64,000 bases of DNA from Xiphydria camelus (GCA_963678675.1 OY783197.1:10295647-10359646), one strand, 5' to 3'; positions 46,193 through 57,119 are shown, counted from the first letter of the stretch. Numbers and translations are program-made. Notes: generated from the letters alone by a model not told the origin.

Positions 46193-47722
46193 TAACTAGC
46201 AGCCCGTCCCGGCTTCGCACGGGTAGATTGTGGATTGATTTTGTCCGTCCACCATTGTTTAAATACATTTTTAATACAAAACTTAGTATTTTTCCCGGGC
46301 GACGCAATGGTCATATTGGATTTGACCTTGACCATGACCTTCAAGGTTATATCGAGGTCAAATTAATTTTTTTTCACGTTCAAATTTGTTCTTGACCATT
46401 TTTTTCATGTTACCTTTATTGTCAGCGGAGCTCAAATTTAGGTCAAGTATAGTTCGACTTTTTGAACACCCTGTATAAGATTTACTAACTCAGAAACCTT
46501 CGCGGATATGCGTCCAACTGTTCCCCAAATTTTCATCGCAATCGGATGAACGGTTTAGGAAGGCATAATAATCATCCGTACCGGTACTTTTTGAACACCC
46601 TGTATAAGATTTACTAACTCAGAAACCTTCGCGGGCATGCGTCCAACCATTTCCCAACTTTTCATCGCAATCGGATGAACGGTTTAGGAAGGCATAATAA
46701 TCATCAGTACTGGTACTTTTTGAACACCTTTTATCAGATTTACTAATTCAGAAACCTTCGCGGGCATGCGTCTAACCATTCCCCAAAGTTTCATCGCAAT
46801 CGGATGAACGGTTTAGGAAGGCATAATAATCATCCGTACCGGTACTTTTTGAACACCCTGTATAAGATTTACTAACTCAGAAACCTTCGCGGGCATGCGT
46901 CCAACCATTTCCCAACTTTTCATCGCAATCGGATGAACGGTTTAGGAAGGCATAATAATCATCAGTACTGGTACTTTTTGAACACCTTTTATCAGATTTA
47001 CTAATTCAGAAACCTTCGCGGGCATGCGTCCAACCATTCCCCAAAGTTTCATCGCAATCGGATGAACGGTTTAGGAAGGCAAATAATCATCCGTACCTGT
47101 ATTTTTTGAACACCCTGTATAAGATTTACTAACTCAAACCTTCGCGGATATGCGTCCAACTGTTCCTCAAATTTTCATCGCAATCGGATGAACGGTTTAG
47201 GAAGGCATAATAATCATCCGTACCGGTACTTTTGAACACCCTGTATAAGATTTACTAACTCAAAAACCTTTGCGGGCATGCGTCCAACCATTCCCCAACT
47301 TTTCATCGCAATCGGATGAACGGTTTAGGAAGGCATAATAATCATCAGCACCGGTATTTTTTGAACACCTTTTATAAGATTTACTAACAATAAGTAACCT
47401 TCGCGGGCATGCGTCCAACCATTCCCCAAAGTTTCATCGCAATCGGATGAACGGTTTAGAAAGGCATTTGATATTACCTTAAAGGTCACGGTCAAGGTCA
47501 AATCCAATACGACCACTGGGTAGCCAAGGGAAAATCCTTAAAGTTTTGTATTAAACATTTTTCTCTAAAATGTTTTCCCGCTGAGATAATCGGCCGTACC
47601 GGGACTTTTTGAACACTCTGTATAAGATTTACTAACTCAGAAACCATCGCAGGCATGCGTCCAACCATTTCCCAAAATTTCATCGCAATCGGATGAACGG
47701 TTTAGGAAGGCATACGAGACAT

Positions 47723-47763
<41 letters not shown>

Positions 47764-47770
47764 TAAACAT
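46193..47770 (-). repeat. Retroposon-like tail with 129-bp tandem array and (ACAG)n
   Basis: The block begins CTAGCAGCCCGTCCCGGCTT CGCACGGG, a motif common at the ends of insect retroposons. It includes a 129-bp unit repeated about nine times from 46450 to 47712 (CTGTATAAGATTTACTAACT, CCTTCGCGGGCATGCGTCCA, GCAATCGGATGAACGGTTTA). It closes with (ACAG)n at 47722-47762. Alternate units share variants (CCTGTATAAG with CCGTACC; CTTTTATCAG with AGTACTG), so the array was amplified partly as dimers of 258 bp. It lies within the broken Transib gene. Confidence 0.8.
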
Positions 47771-47782
47771 TCATTTTTATAT

Positions 47783-48253
47783 ATACAGGGTGTTCATTTT
47801 AAAACTTACCACCCACGTTATCTGCGTAAAGAGACATATTTCTGAAAATCGCCGAGACACGTCAACAAAATTATTGAGGGGGAACATTTTTTATAAAAAT
47901 TCGACGCCCCCCCCCCCCCCCCTCAACCACCTGACTTCGGGGGCGGTAACCCCAATATTCTTAAATGGAACAGGGGGTCGAGTGATACCTCATTTTAACG
48001 TCAAATTTGAAAAGTAGGACGTCAAAATGTACACAATTAAAAGCCCTTTAAAATGAGGTATCACTCGACCCCCTGTTCCATTTAAAAATATTGGGGTTAC
48101 CGCCCCCGGAGTCAGGTGGTTGAAGGGGGGGGCGTCGAATTTTTATAAAAAATGTTCCCCCTCAATAATTTTGTTGACGTGTCTCGGCGATTTTCAGAAA
48201 TATGTCTCTTTACGCAGATAACGTGGTTGGTAAGTTTTAAAATGAACACCCTA
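47783..48253. mobile_element. CAGGGTG-ended palindromic MITE, 471 bp
   Basis: ACAGGGTGTTCATTTTAAAA at the left and TTTTAAAATGAACACCCT at the right are mirrored. The arms (about 215 bp) include GCGTAAAGAGACATATTTCT, CACGTCAACAAAATTATTGA and GGGTCGAGTGATACCTCATT. The G/C homopolymer (CCCCCCCC) lies within each arm. It forms the right part of the block that interrupts Transib. Confidence 0.85.
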
Positions 48254-48274
48254 GATAGATATAGATATCACAAG

Positions 48275-48850
48275 ACCGTGTCAATACTTTCTCCAAATTA
48301 TTAATATCTGTTGGAGTTACTTTACAAATATTACATGCCTGGGTTGACGAAGTACCGGTCAATGCGTTACAAGTCTTGCCATCCATCATGGTGCATATTG
48401 GAATTTGTGATTAAATTGAATATTTTTCTCCGCAATCAAACAAATAGTTGTAGGCGTAATAGTCTGTAGTTGCTGTTGAACGATAGCATGTTCTTGTTGA
48501 GATGTTGCATTTGTTTCTTTGACTAAGTTAAAGCCAATAGGGCGACACCACCTCGTTGATGATGGGCTGGAGTTTTGCCAGAATATAAGTTTTTTCCCAT
48601 CTTTAACCATAGATATTTAAAAGGGAACAATAGTACTTAAAATAATGTTAGAGTCTGAGTACCTCGGGTTGTTTGCAGTGTTGCTTATAAATACTGTACC
48701 CTCCGCTGCCACCCAGCCCCCATTTGTAAAAAACATCAACGACATACACTTCTGGAGGAGAAGATGCAGGACAATTACTTCGCGCTGGACTTCGAAAAGT
48801 CTACTAACGGTATGATCCAATAAACTTTGAATGGAAATTCTAGCATCATT
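48275..48850 (-). pseudogene. Transib transposase core with mutated first catalytic Asp
   Basis: On the minus strand: ARISIQSLLDHTVSRLFEVQ, then (frame change) VFYKWGLGGSGGYSIYKQHC, then DGKKLIFWQNSSPSSTRWCRPIG, and CTMMDGKTCNALTGTSSTQA with CNICKVTP. The Transib consensus at the second block is WGFDGSSGHS; here the first catalytic Asp is replaced by Gly (GGT at 48711-48713). The second Asp (MMDGK) and the zinc-ligand pair CNIC remain. At least three frame changes are needed to read it, so it is a pseudogene. Confidence 0.8.
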
Positions 48851-48883
48851 CTCCGAAACTGATATACAGCATGTCTGTGTGTG

Positions 48884-48930
48884 TGACGGCAAGCGCAACA
48901 CCACTTCGGCAGTTTTCACCGACGCACTAT
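48884..48930 (+). repeat. Fragment of the GACGGCAAGCGCAACACC palindrome family
   Basis: GACGGCAAGCGCAACACCAC TTCGGCAGTTT is shared with one arm of the palindrome at 57120-57266. It is a lone fragment next to the Transib coding sequence. Confidence 0.6.
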
Positions 48931-49737
48931 GGGCGGAAACGCCGAAAATCTGGCCAAAAGTGTTTTTTTCAACTTTATGTACATATTTTAATGTGTGTAC
49001 ATTACAAGTAAACAGTCCATAGCTCACGAATCTTCATTTTAGAAGTTTATTTGCACGCCACATTTGTTTATACACGTCATGAAAAGTTGTACTTCTGGTC
49101 GGTGGTCAGTTAGCTTGAGGAGTTCGCCGAGCGTACACAAACTTTGCAGGTCTGGCGTTGTTGCCTTTTTTATAATTTTTACGTGCAGATAACAGGGATA
49201 TCAGCCTTAAGGTATGTACTTGTAATAAGCATAAACAGAAAGCAGCAGTGTTATTACTTATTTCTTAATTTACTTTCAACATAATTGAAGTGTATTTGTA
49301 TATATGAAGGTAAATTTTAAGATTTAAGTAGACTTTTAAAAAATTGGCCATGTTTGGTGGAGAAACAGTTGTTATGGGTACATTCCCTCTTTATCTGTGA
49401 TTACTATGCAATATACTTTTCCTGCAACTAGCTGCAATCTTCTGGAAAAAATTAGTTTTTTCCAGTTTCCGACAAACGATATGCAGTGGACGAAAACGCC
49501 GAAAATGTGGCCAAATTTCGAAAAGTTAACGGATTGACCTGAATTCGGGTACACAGGGGTTTTCAAGGTCGCTGATTATCGTAAAAATCAAAATTTCGAA
49601 AAACAATATGGCGGATCCAATATGGTGGAAAGGTTTCTCAAAGATTGATCGAATCTGGGTGAAATATAGTACTCGGGGGTTTTTGGGGTTGCTGATTACG
49701 AATCCAAAGTCGAAAGATCAAAAAACAATATGGCGGA
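48931..49737. other. Short repeats of mariner-associated type, no gene
   Basis: GAAAACGCCGAAAATGTGGCCAA-like words occur near 48934-48957 and 49493-49518. CAATATGGCGGATCCAATATGG appears twice, at 49604 and 49728, with GGTTGCTGATTACGAATC-type text between. These are old short repeats; open frames here start in repeat sequence. Confidence 0.4.
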
Positions 49738-49756
49738 TCCAATATGGCGGAAAGGC

Positions 49757-51037
49757 GGACGAACTTAGTGCTGAAATTATATTCAGTTATGGCTTTGATG
49801 GAAGTAGTGGCCAATCAGCTTATAAGAAAAAATTTAGCACCCCAGGTAATCACTCTGATCAGTCTTTATTTGCAACCACGTGTAGGGGAGCCGGTGCCTG
49901 TACCGCCCAGCGTAACATTCCGCCCACCCCCATTTCTCGCTATTTTTGCTTAATATGAATGATTTGATGCTTTCTTCGTAAATTATTATACCCCAATATT
50001 GATTTTATAAAGTCATTGTTGACTGTTAATTAATTTTAATTGAGTAAAATATGCAACCAAAATTTCCCCCTCTTAACATCAAACATTTGAGACTCCTAAC
50101 TGAAGCTTTTTCATATACTTTTTTTATTATAAATTTACTACCAAGATTGAATTACAAACAATTAGAGTTTTAAGAATAGCTTAGAATTTTGATAGATTTT
50201 TTATTCAGTTATAAATAATATTAAAGACACTTTTATTAACGGTACGTCCATGTGTCCTGTACCGCCCGGTAGAAGTTGTCAGTACCGATCAGTCTGTCTT
50301 ACCGACATAACCTCTTTGTAGCGCGGAGAGTGGGCACGTGCTGTAGCGCGGACCCTATCCAAACTCTGAGCGGTCTACCTAGGCTAGACCGCTCGGTGGG
50401 CGGTACAGCCAGCATTGGACCCTAGACCGCTCACCTGCTTCGATTAATTTATTTTCCATTTTTCGGATGTTTTTTGTACTAATTTTAAGTAATAAATGGA
50501 GTACTCATGAAGACAAGCTCTAAGGTATGTCTCCAAAATGATTTTTCCTGCCTTAAAGTCACTGAAATTTTAACAAAGTCATTTTTGTCTTAAGTAGGCG
50601 GTATTCCCCCCGCCTCCCCTATACCTCTTCGTTTGTACTCAAAGGACAAAATTATTTTATGGAATAACAGAACCCCTCAGTCTGTCTGATTTTGTAGACC
50701 ACTCAAACTAGTGTATACTAAAGAATCAGCGGAACATATATTAAATGAAAAAAAAAGCATAGACTTGCAAATTGAAAAACTACAGGAAGTAAAAATATCA
50801 TTGCCTGCAAACAAAGTAATAAGTATTACATTTCGTCTTTTTATGACTTTAATTGATGGAAAAGTACTTCATACTTTGACTGGAAAAACGTTCAGTCGAG
50901 CCTGTCCAATATGCGGTGCTACTCCCCGAAGTTTTCTAAAAGTTAACGACCTTAAAACAACGAATATATTCAACCCAAGACCAAATACTTTGCAATATGG
51001 AATTAGACCATTAATGCTTGGATTCGTTTTCGAGTGA
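49757..51037 (+). pseudogene. Transib transposase, plus strand, interrupted by the TAGGGGAG repeat
   Basis: The reading LSAEIIFSYGFDGSSGQSAY is followed by KKKFSTPG and SDQSLFATT; the first catalytic Asp (GAT at 49797-49799) is intact. At 49883 a 739-bp repeat is inserted. After it the frame resumes IPLRLYSKDKIILWNNRTPQ SV, with a TGA at 50687-50689 where the family usually has Arg, then FCRPLKLVYTKESAEHILNE. Next come TLIDGKVLHTLTG (second Asp, codon 50855-50857), ACPICGATP (zinc pair) and LQYGIRPL. At 51037 a 950-bp palindrome cuts it off. Removing both insertions gives one ORF with a single stop and one late frameshift, so this copy is younger than the minus-strand one. Confidence 0.8.
49883..50621. 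mobile_element. TAGGGGAG repeat, copy 2 (739 bp), inside Transib
   Basis: It is nearly identical to 20591-21352 across the whole length, from TAGGGGAGCCGGTGCCTGTA to CCGCCTCCCCTA, and lacks the 24-bp internal repeat. Transib codons run up to both edges, and TA is present at each, which fits TA target duplication. Confidence 0.85.
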
Positions 51038-51420
51038 AATCCCCCCACAAAAACAGATTCTCTGTAAAAATAGGCGGCATGTTCATTCAATGCCAACAAA
51101 AATTGATACGTAAAATACTCTCCAAAAAAGATTTGAAATCAATTAAAATCGCCATGTTCAAGATTTATATATAAAAAGTAAAAAGCATCATTTGAAAGGA
51201 AAATTATTAGGTTCGTTCCAACAAACACGAGAACTGGTTCTGAACTCGACGGAGTGTGCGCAGTTTGACTTTTGGGACGGCTAGGTCAGACTGCGCAGAC
51301 TCCGTTGAGTTCAGAACCAGTCCTCGTGTTAGTTGGAACGAACCTATTGTAAATCAAGTTACTACAAAATTCGACTAAAAAAATTTATAAAAAAATTTTA
51401 ATAAAAAAGAACTTGCCGCG

Positions 51421-51488
<68 letters not shown>

Positions 51489-51988
51489 TTCATATTTTGT
51501 CCACTATATACTGGTGGTATCATACAAGTGTATGAATTTATTTATAATCATAAGTACATAAAAATCGAGTACAATTCTAAACTTTTTATTTTGAAGTAAA
51601 AAAACGCGGCGTTCTTTTTTATTAAAATTTTTTTATAAATTTTTTTAGTCGAATTTTGTAGTAACTTGATTTACAATAGGTTCGTTCTAACTAACACGAG
51701 AACTGGTTCTGAACTCAACGGAGTCTCCGCAGTCTGACCTAGCCGTCCCAAAAGTCAAACTGCGCACACTCCGTCGAGTTCAGAACCAGTTCTCGTGTTT
51801 GTTGGAACGAACCTAATAATTTTCGTTTCAAATGATGCTTTTTACTTTTTATATATAAATCTTGAACATGGCGATCTTAATTGATTTCAAATCTTTTTCG
51901 GAGAGTATTTTACGTGTCAATTTTTGTTGGCACTGAATGAACATGCCACCTTTTTTACAGAGAATCTGTTTTTGTGGGGGGATTTCAC
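51037..51988. repeat. Giant palindrome, arms about 370 bp, with GA microsatellite in the loop
   Basis: GTGAAATCCCCCCACAAAAA at the left is mirrored by TTTTTGTGGGGGGATTTCAC at the right. Arms match through TTCATTCAATGCCAACAAAA and AATCTTGAACATGGCGAT. Each arm contains its own small palindrome (51210-51343 and 51679-51813: GTTCGTTCCAACAAACACGA, ACTGGTTCTGAACTCGACGG), so it is a hairpin carrying a hairpin. (GA)n at 51427-51486 lies in the loop. Confidence 0.9.
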
Positions 51989-52044
51989 TACTTTTTGGAA
52001 TTTATTCATCAGGAGAATATGTACATGTAGGAGAATAGCTTTTT

Positions 52045-52910
52045 ATTATTAAGTATTACTGCAGAACGAGTAGGTTAGAAGATTTTCATGAAGACTCACG
52101 ATTTTCTGACATGTCATCTCGTACAGGTACAACCAAAGAGGATCTAGCTCGTGTCCTGTCCGTAAAAATATGACTCGATGGACATCGGAGAATGTCAGGC
52201 TTGTCACCGAGTGCCTTTCACCCATAGTACTTTCATTACAATATGCGCTTTTTATTTCAACTATTCCTGCTTTAAGTAACTTTTACTTCTTTCAAAGTAT
52301 TTATCTCTTGTACGAATTGTTGATCGTAGGGGGCAACGATCAATGATTGTGACTAATCGTAGACAAATTATTCCTGCCATGATGTTCCAGTTGCAAAGTA
52401 TACACTAGCAAGTCAGCTTACAGCATCCGATGTTTAGTATCAACTTACCTCTTTTGGAACACCCATCACCCGAGCATAATCAGGATTATGTTAACGTTAA
52501 TTGCATAATAGACCGCGAACTCGGGCACATTATCGCAGTAGTAGTTCGGCACACCGAATTGCCTTTTAGTTTTAATAGACGAACTTGTCTACGACGAGTC
52601 TCTATTATCGATCGCTGCCTCCTACCACGAACAGTTCATAAAGGGTTATTACCTTGAAAGAAGTAAAAGTTATTTCACGCTGAAATAGTTGAATGAAACG
52701 AGAAGCGCGTATTGAAATTAATGTACCGCGTGGGTAATAGGCGCTCGGTGACAAGCCTGACATTCTCCGATGTCCATCGAGTCATCTTTTTACGGACAGG
52801 ACATGAGCTAGATCCTCTTCGGTTGCACCTGTACGAGATGACATGTCAGAAAATCGTGAGTCTTCATGAAAATCTTCTAACCTACTCGTTCTGCAGTGAT
52901 ACTTAATCAG
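52045..52910. repeat. Large inverted repeat, arms about 310 bp
   Basis: ACTGCAGAACGAGTAGGTTA at 52059 is mirrored by TAACCTACTCGTTCTGCAGT. Pairing continues with TCTGACATGTCATCTCGTAC, GACTCGATGGACATCGGAGA and, more weakly, to TGTTGATCGTAGGGGGCAAC near 52320. The central 52370-52600 has no recognisable gene. Confidence 0.85.
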
Positions 52911-53354
52911 CCTAAATGACTGATTTAAAAATTATGAATGATAAATAAAATCATCAACTTGTAATGATTTTATAATTAATGTTTCGATAATATTTATATT
53001 TTCCCCAAAACAATTCGTTCATGAAAGGATTTCCATAACTAACTCCGTATGTCCGCGGGCAAACCGATCATAGTCATACCTATGGCCGATAACTTGAAAT
53101 TTAACTTTGGCAGTCGGTAAGGTATAAATAATCCGATAGTCGATAATATAGAGTCATGTCATTTCCTTCTTTTGATGTGTAAACATCTATTACGGCGGTA
53201 TGAGGGTAAACCTCTGGAAACGGGACGGAAATGTGAAACCGGATGTGATTAGTGCGCAGTGATTCGTGCGCAGCTACTTCAGCGCTTTCGGCCTAAAGTG
53301 GCATTAAATTTTCATGTCAATGATGTCGATATAAATCGCTATACAACCTACTAA

Positions 53355-53731
53355 TACCGTATGTATCATCCCGAATTAAACAAGCAGAGATACCGACATT
53401 GTCGAAACTTTACCGACGGTCAAGAATTTTATAGTTAGAGTTGGCTTGAGAAGAGTGCGCTGTGTGTGCTGCGTGAGAGCGAAAAGTGTCAAACGTCTGA
53501 TTTCCCGATAGCTGTTAATTCAAGAGATCGAAGTGTTTCGTCTATTATTCAATACTTCGATTTTCCGAATTGACAGCTATCGGGAAATCAGACGTTTGAC
53601 ACTTTTCGCTCTCACGCAGCACACACAGCGCACTTCTCAAGCCAACTCTAACTATAAAGTTCTTGACCGTCGGTAAAATTTTGGCAATGTCAGTATTTCT
53701 GCTTGTTTAATTTGGGATGATACATACGGTA
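53355..53731. repeat. 377-bp palindrome with TACCGTATGTATCATCC ends
   Basis: TACCGTATGTATCATCCCGA at 53355 is mirrored at 53731. The arms include CCGACGGTCAAGAA, GTTAGAGTTGGCTTGAGAAG and GACACTTTTCGCTCTCACGC. The centre is near 53543. The end belongs to the same TACCGTATGT group as other palindromes here. Confidence 0.9.
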
Positions 53732-53944
53732 GCGCAGCTAGCATTGGTGACGCACACAAGCCTAGTCACTTTCTCCCAGATTCCCCATGCGCTCCGTAAA
53801 CAGCTAAACGTTGTCGTTATAAACTTGAAAAGTTGATATCTCCAGAAGGGGGCGCTTGAGGGTATAGGTCCCTTATATCAAAATGCTTGTAATGACGTAA
53901 CCTATCACCCCTATTTCCGTGTCGGTGTTTTGTCCCGATATTTG

Positions 53945-54871
53945 TTTTGTACGATACCGTATGTCCCGCTCTGTACCGTATGTCTCACTCTGTACATATT
54001 GGCCAGTTTGAAATTACCTTCGGGCAGGCTTGGTCGGTACTCGAGTCATTTAATACCGGTAGAAGTCGAGTCGGTAGTTAGAGTAGGTGTCAATTCGGGT
54101 GATCGAAGCGTCTAACCTCGAAATTGTGAATTTGTGAATAATGGTGAGTAATTTCCATTATTCACAAATTCATAATTTCGAGGTTAGACGCTTCGAACTC
54201 TCGAATTGACACCAACTCTAACTACCGACTCGACTTCTACCGGTATTAAATGACTCGAGTACCGACCAAGCCTGCCCGAAAGTAATTTCAAACTGGCCAA
54301 TACAGAATGGGACATACGGTATACCGCATACCGTATGTCCCGTCCAAAACCGCATAGTTACAGGGACCTTGAAATGTTCCTTCGGCCGGGCTTGGTCGGT
54401 ATTCGAGCAATTTTTACCGGTAGAAGTCGAGTCGGTAGTTAGAGTTGGTGTCAATTCGGGAGATCAAAGCGACTAACCTTGAAATCGTGGATTTGTGAAT
54501 TATGGTGAATAATTTCCATTATTCATAAATTCATGATTTCGAGGTTAGACGCTTCGATCTCCCGAATTGACACCAACTCTAACTACCGACTCGACTTCTA
54601 CCGGTAAAAATTGCTCGAATTCGCCCCGGCCACCAAGCCCGGCCGAAGGTAAATTTCAAGGCCATATGGACTTCGGTCATACGGACATCAACATACGGAC
54701 ATCGGTTATCGAAATAACCGATCTGAACTTGCTGACGACGCCAACGCGGATGACTACGCATGCGCATTCACGCTTCTCCGGTGATCCTATTGGACGAGGA
54801 GACCCACGGGGGTGCTCATGCAAAACTCGCAATTTTACTATGGTCTGATTGATCGCGTTCATACGGTACAT
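53945..54871. repeat. Cluster of three TACCGTATGTCC palindromic units
   Basis: Unit 1 (about 53945-54322) and unit 2 (about 54330-54660) are palindromes related to 3340-3691, sharing CGAGTCGGTAGTTAGAGTTG and GATCGAAGCGTCTAACCTCG. The third part (54670-54871) equals one arm of 28455-28774 (ACTTGCTGACGACGCCAACG, GCGCATTCACGCTTCTCCGG). Adjacent copies meet at TACCGTATGTCCCG / GGGACATACGGTA. Confidence 0.85.
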
Positions 54872-55092
54872 GTAAATTTGTGCAGTGTCGCATATGAAAC
54901 TAGATTAGATCCTAAGGCCGTACAACCTTCAAGGGTTACTAGATTTTATAGCGGTAAAATTCAAATATTCTATATTAATTTAGGATTGCTATTCTATCGA
55001 GAAATAACGAGCGGATAAATGGAATTCGACACAACGGTCGCACCGTTTTATAGTCTCACAGTCATAAATACCTCGCCAATCCTTAGCTAATC

Positions 55093-56146
55093 TTAAGGGG
55101 GGATATACCTTTAGAACGCTCAAAATATAGGAATGTTTAAGGATTTTTTTTATATAAACGAGTCGTTCAATGTTTATGAAAAATTATTTATTTATTAATC
55201 AATGTTTTCTTAACAAAATGCAATTTTTATGTTTCGAAATATTAAAAAATGGCCGAGCTATTCGACCGGAACGTAAAAAGGCTACGCCGGGAGTTGTGAA
55301 TTGGTGTACACTCTCACAGTTTTTCTATTAATCTGAAACAAACAAGAACATTTTATATTATTAAAAACATCTATAGAATGTCAGTGAACCAAAAAAAAGT
55401 AAAAAAAAATTATTTCAACGTATATGGCTCTTCCAACGAGCAACTTCAATTTTTCACGCTTTTTTTTGCTAATTATGGCTTTAAAAAACCGATTATTTCC
55501 ATTGATTTTTTAAAAACTTTAGGTTCACCGATAAATTATAACTGTTCTTCAACTCTGTACAAAATTTCAACGCGATTGATCGAATAGTTTAGACGCTATC
55601 GTGTACACCAATTTGAAAAATCATGTTTCGAGAAAAACGCGTTTAAAGATTGAGTACGGGAAAATTCAATGATTTCAGTGACTTACCGCTTATTAATCGA
55701 TTCCAGGGCCATACAATATCCCTTCGGACTCTTCATACAGCTCATTGGTTGTCATTAACTGTTCTCGACGTGCCTTTCGTGCCTCTTTTGTTGAAAGAGA
55801 ACTGCGTCGGTTTCCTCGTGCCACGCGTTGCTGGTCTATTTTCTCGGCGTATGCTTTACATTGATTGCCTACAATCACGTGTAACTCATTCATTGTTGCC
55901 AGAACAGAAGTATGTCCTTCATTGAACAGTCCGGCAGCTATGTATGCGGCGATTTCTACAATTTTAAATCCTGAATGTAGATGTATATCTGCCAGGTATC
56001 AGGGAATTACGTTGAACCAAAATAATAATAGAAATAGTTTGAATTTTAAGTTGAAAATTTGACAACATGTTCTTCAAATGTTGAAGAATCATATTATGAA
56101 AAAAAAAATTTTTTTTGGACGGTTCTAAAGGTATATCCCCCCTTAA
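55093..56146 (-). mobile_element. TTAA-flanked 1.05-kb DNA transposon derivative
   Basis: TTAA (55093-55096) then GGGGGGATATACCTTTAGAAC; at the right GTTCTAAAGGTATATCCCCCC then TTAA (56143-56146). The terminal repeats are about 21 bp and almost perfect. It contains a short coding remnant on the minus strand (55696-55893) and the word TTTCGAGAAAAACGCGTTTA that is also in 1542-2279. TTAA fits piggyBac or Kolobok. Confidence 0.85.
55696..55893 (-). pseudogene. C-terminal fragment of a transposon-encoded protein
   Basis: The minus-strand reading starts MNELHVIVGNQCKAYAEKID, then STKEARKARREQLMTTN and ends YEESEGILYGPGID before a stop. The basic EARKARR helix with a final EEGxxYGPGI motif resembles the C-termini of certain arthropod DNA-transposon proteins. 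I cannot fix the superfamily. The TTAA-flanked ends around it would suit Kolobok or piggyBac. Confidence 0.5.
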
Positions 56147-56339
56147 GTTCTCCGAAATGGCATATTCCGGGAATGTAAGCTGTGAACACCATGGTTTATA
56201 CCTTTCCTGGAAATCAATTATCGGACGGATCGTCACGAGCCATCTAATGCAGTACCCGGCTTATCCAGGTACGAGAGAAAAAAAACAAAACGAGTCTGCT
56301 AGTACTCGAGACACTGATGTGTAAACATCTCGTGAACGG

Positions 56340-56905
56340 TAACTATGGAACGGAAATATGATTGGGATTTGTGAATATTGGTATCTGTAATCGAAGTAAT
56401 TTCAAACAATTTTAAATCTTATAACTGTAGGAAAATATTTTTCATTTTCATTTTCATTTATTAATGCCGCGCTTGACACAATCGGCTTATGATAGCTAAA
56501 ATAAATGAGTCGGAGTAGAGCCGATCGACGAGGAGTTACTCCGACTCACTTACTGTACATGGCGAACACCACTTCCATACAACATTGTTCTGCCAGATAT
56601 TTACATATCAATTAGTCATTCTAACTTGTAATTGATGTGTAAACATCTGACAGAACAATGTTGTATGGAAGTGGTGTTCGCCATGTACAGTAAGTGAGTC
56701 GGAGTAACTCCTCGTCGATCGGCTCTACTCCGGCTCACTTATTTATTTTAGCTATCATAAGCCGATTGTGTCAAGCACGGCATTATGAAATGAAAATGAA
56801 AATGAAAAATATTTTTCTACAGTTATAAGATTTAAAATTGTTTGAAATTACTTCGATTACAGATACCAATATTCACAAATCCCAATCACATTTCCGTTCC
56901 ATATT
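56340..56905. repeat. 566-bp giant palindrome, arms about 270 bp
   Basis: The left arm (GGAACGGAAATATGATTGGG, CGCTTGACACAATCGGCTTA, GAGTCGGAGTAGAGCCGATC, CACCACTTCCATACAACATT) is mirrored to 56905. The centre near 56620 has a loop of only about 15-20 bases. The inner core matches the palindrome at 2297-2675 (ACTTCCACGCAACATTGTTC versus ACTTCCATACAACATTGTTC). Confidence 0.9.
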
Positions 56906-57119
56906 TTTTTAAGCTATTTTGACAGCTTGATACATTTACTGTCACCATATGAAACGAGCAATTGAACATATATAATCGGCATGAAACCATAATATATGTT
57001 ATTGCATGGAAATAATTGCAGTAATAGAAATGCTCGCTATAATTTTTTGAATTCAAGGAAAAAGAAAAAATATTTTTAAAGTAATTAGGAAAGGAGATAC
57101 AGGCATTTGAAGTCATACA

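Larger units (their letters stand above)
44600..48850 (-). mobile_element. Transib (RAG1-related) copy, minus strand, split by an insertion
   Basis: Core transposase pieces lie at 48850-48275 and continue at 46190-45400 in the same orientation. The 2.1-kb block 46193-48270 between them is made of other repeats that interrupted the gene. The protein order across the gap is continuous: ...NNLEKVLTRSCDI on one side and NYGILILHTYLRCFKFLLH on the other, with perhaps ten residues lost. The ends of the element were not identified. Confidence 0.75.

Noticed and set aside
46450..47712. Possible CRISPR-like array
   Set aside because: The units are 129 bp with no short unique spacers, the whole unit repeats, and the genome is eukaryotic.
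48617..49027. 136-codon minus-strand open frame as a separate gene
   Set aside because: Its central part is Transib sequence in a shifted frame, and its start lies in an unrelated repeat.
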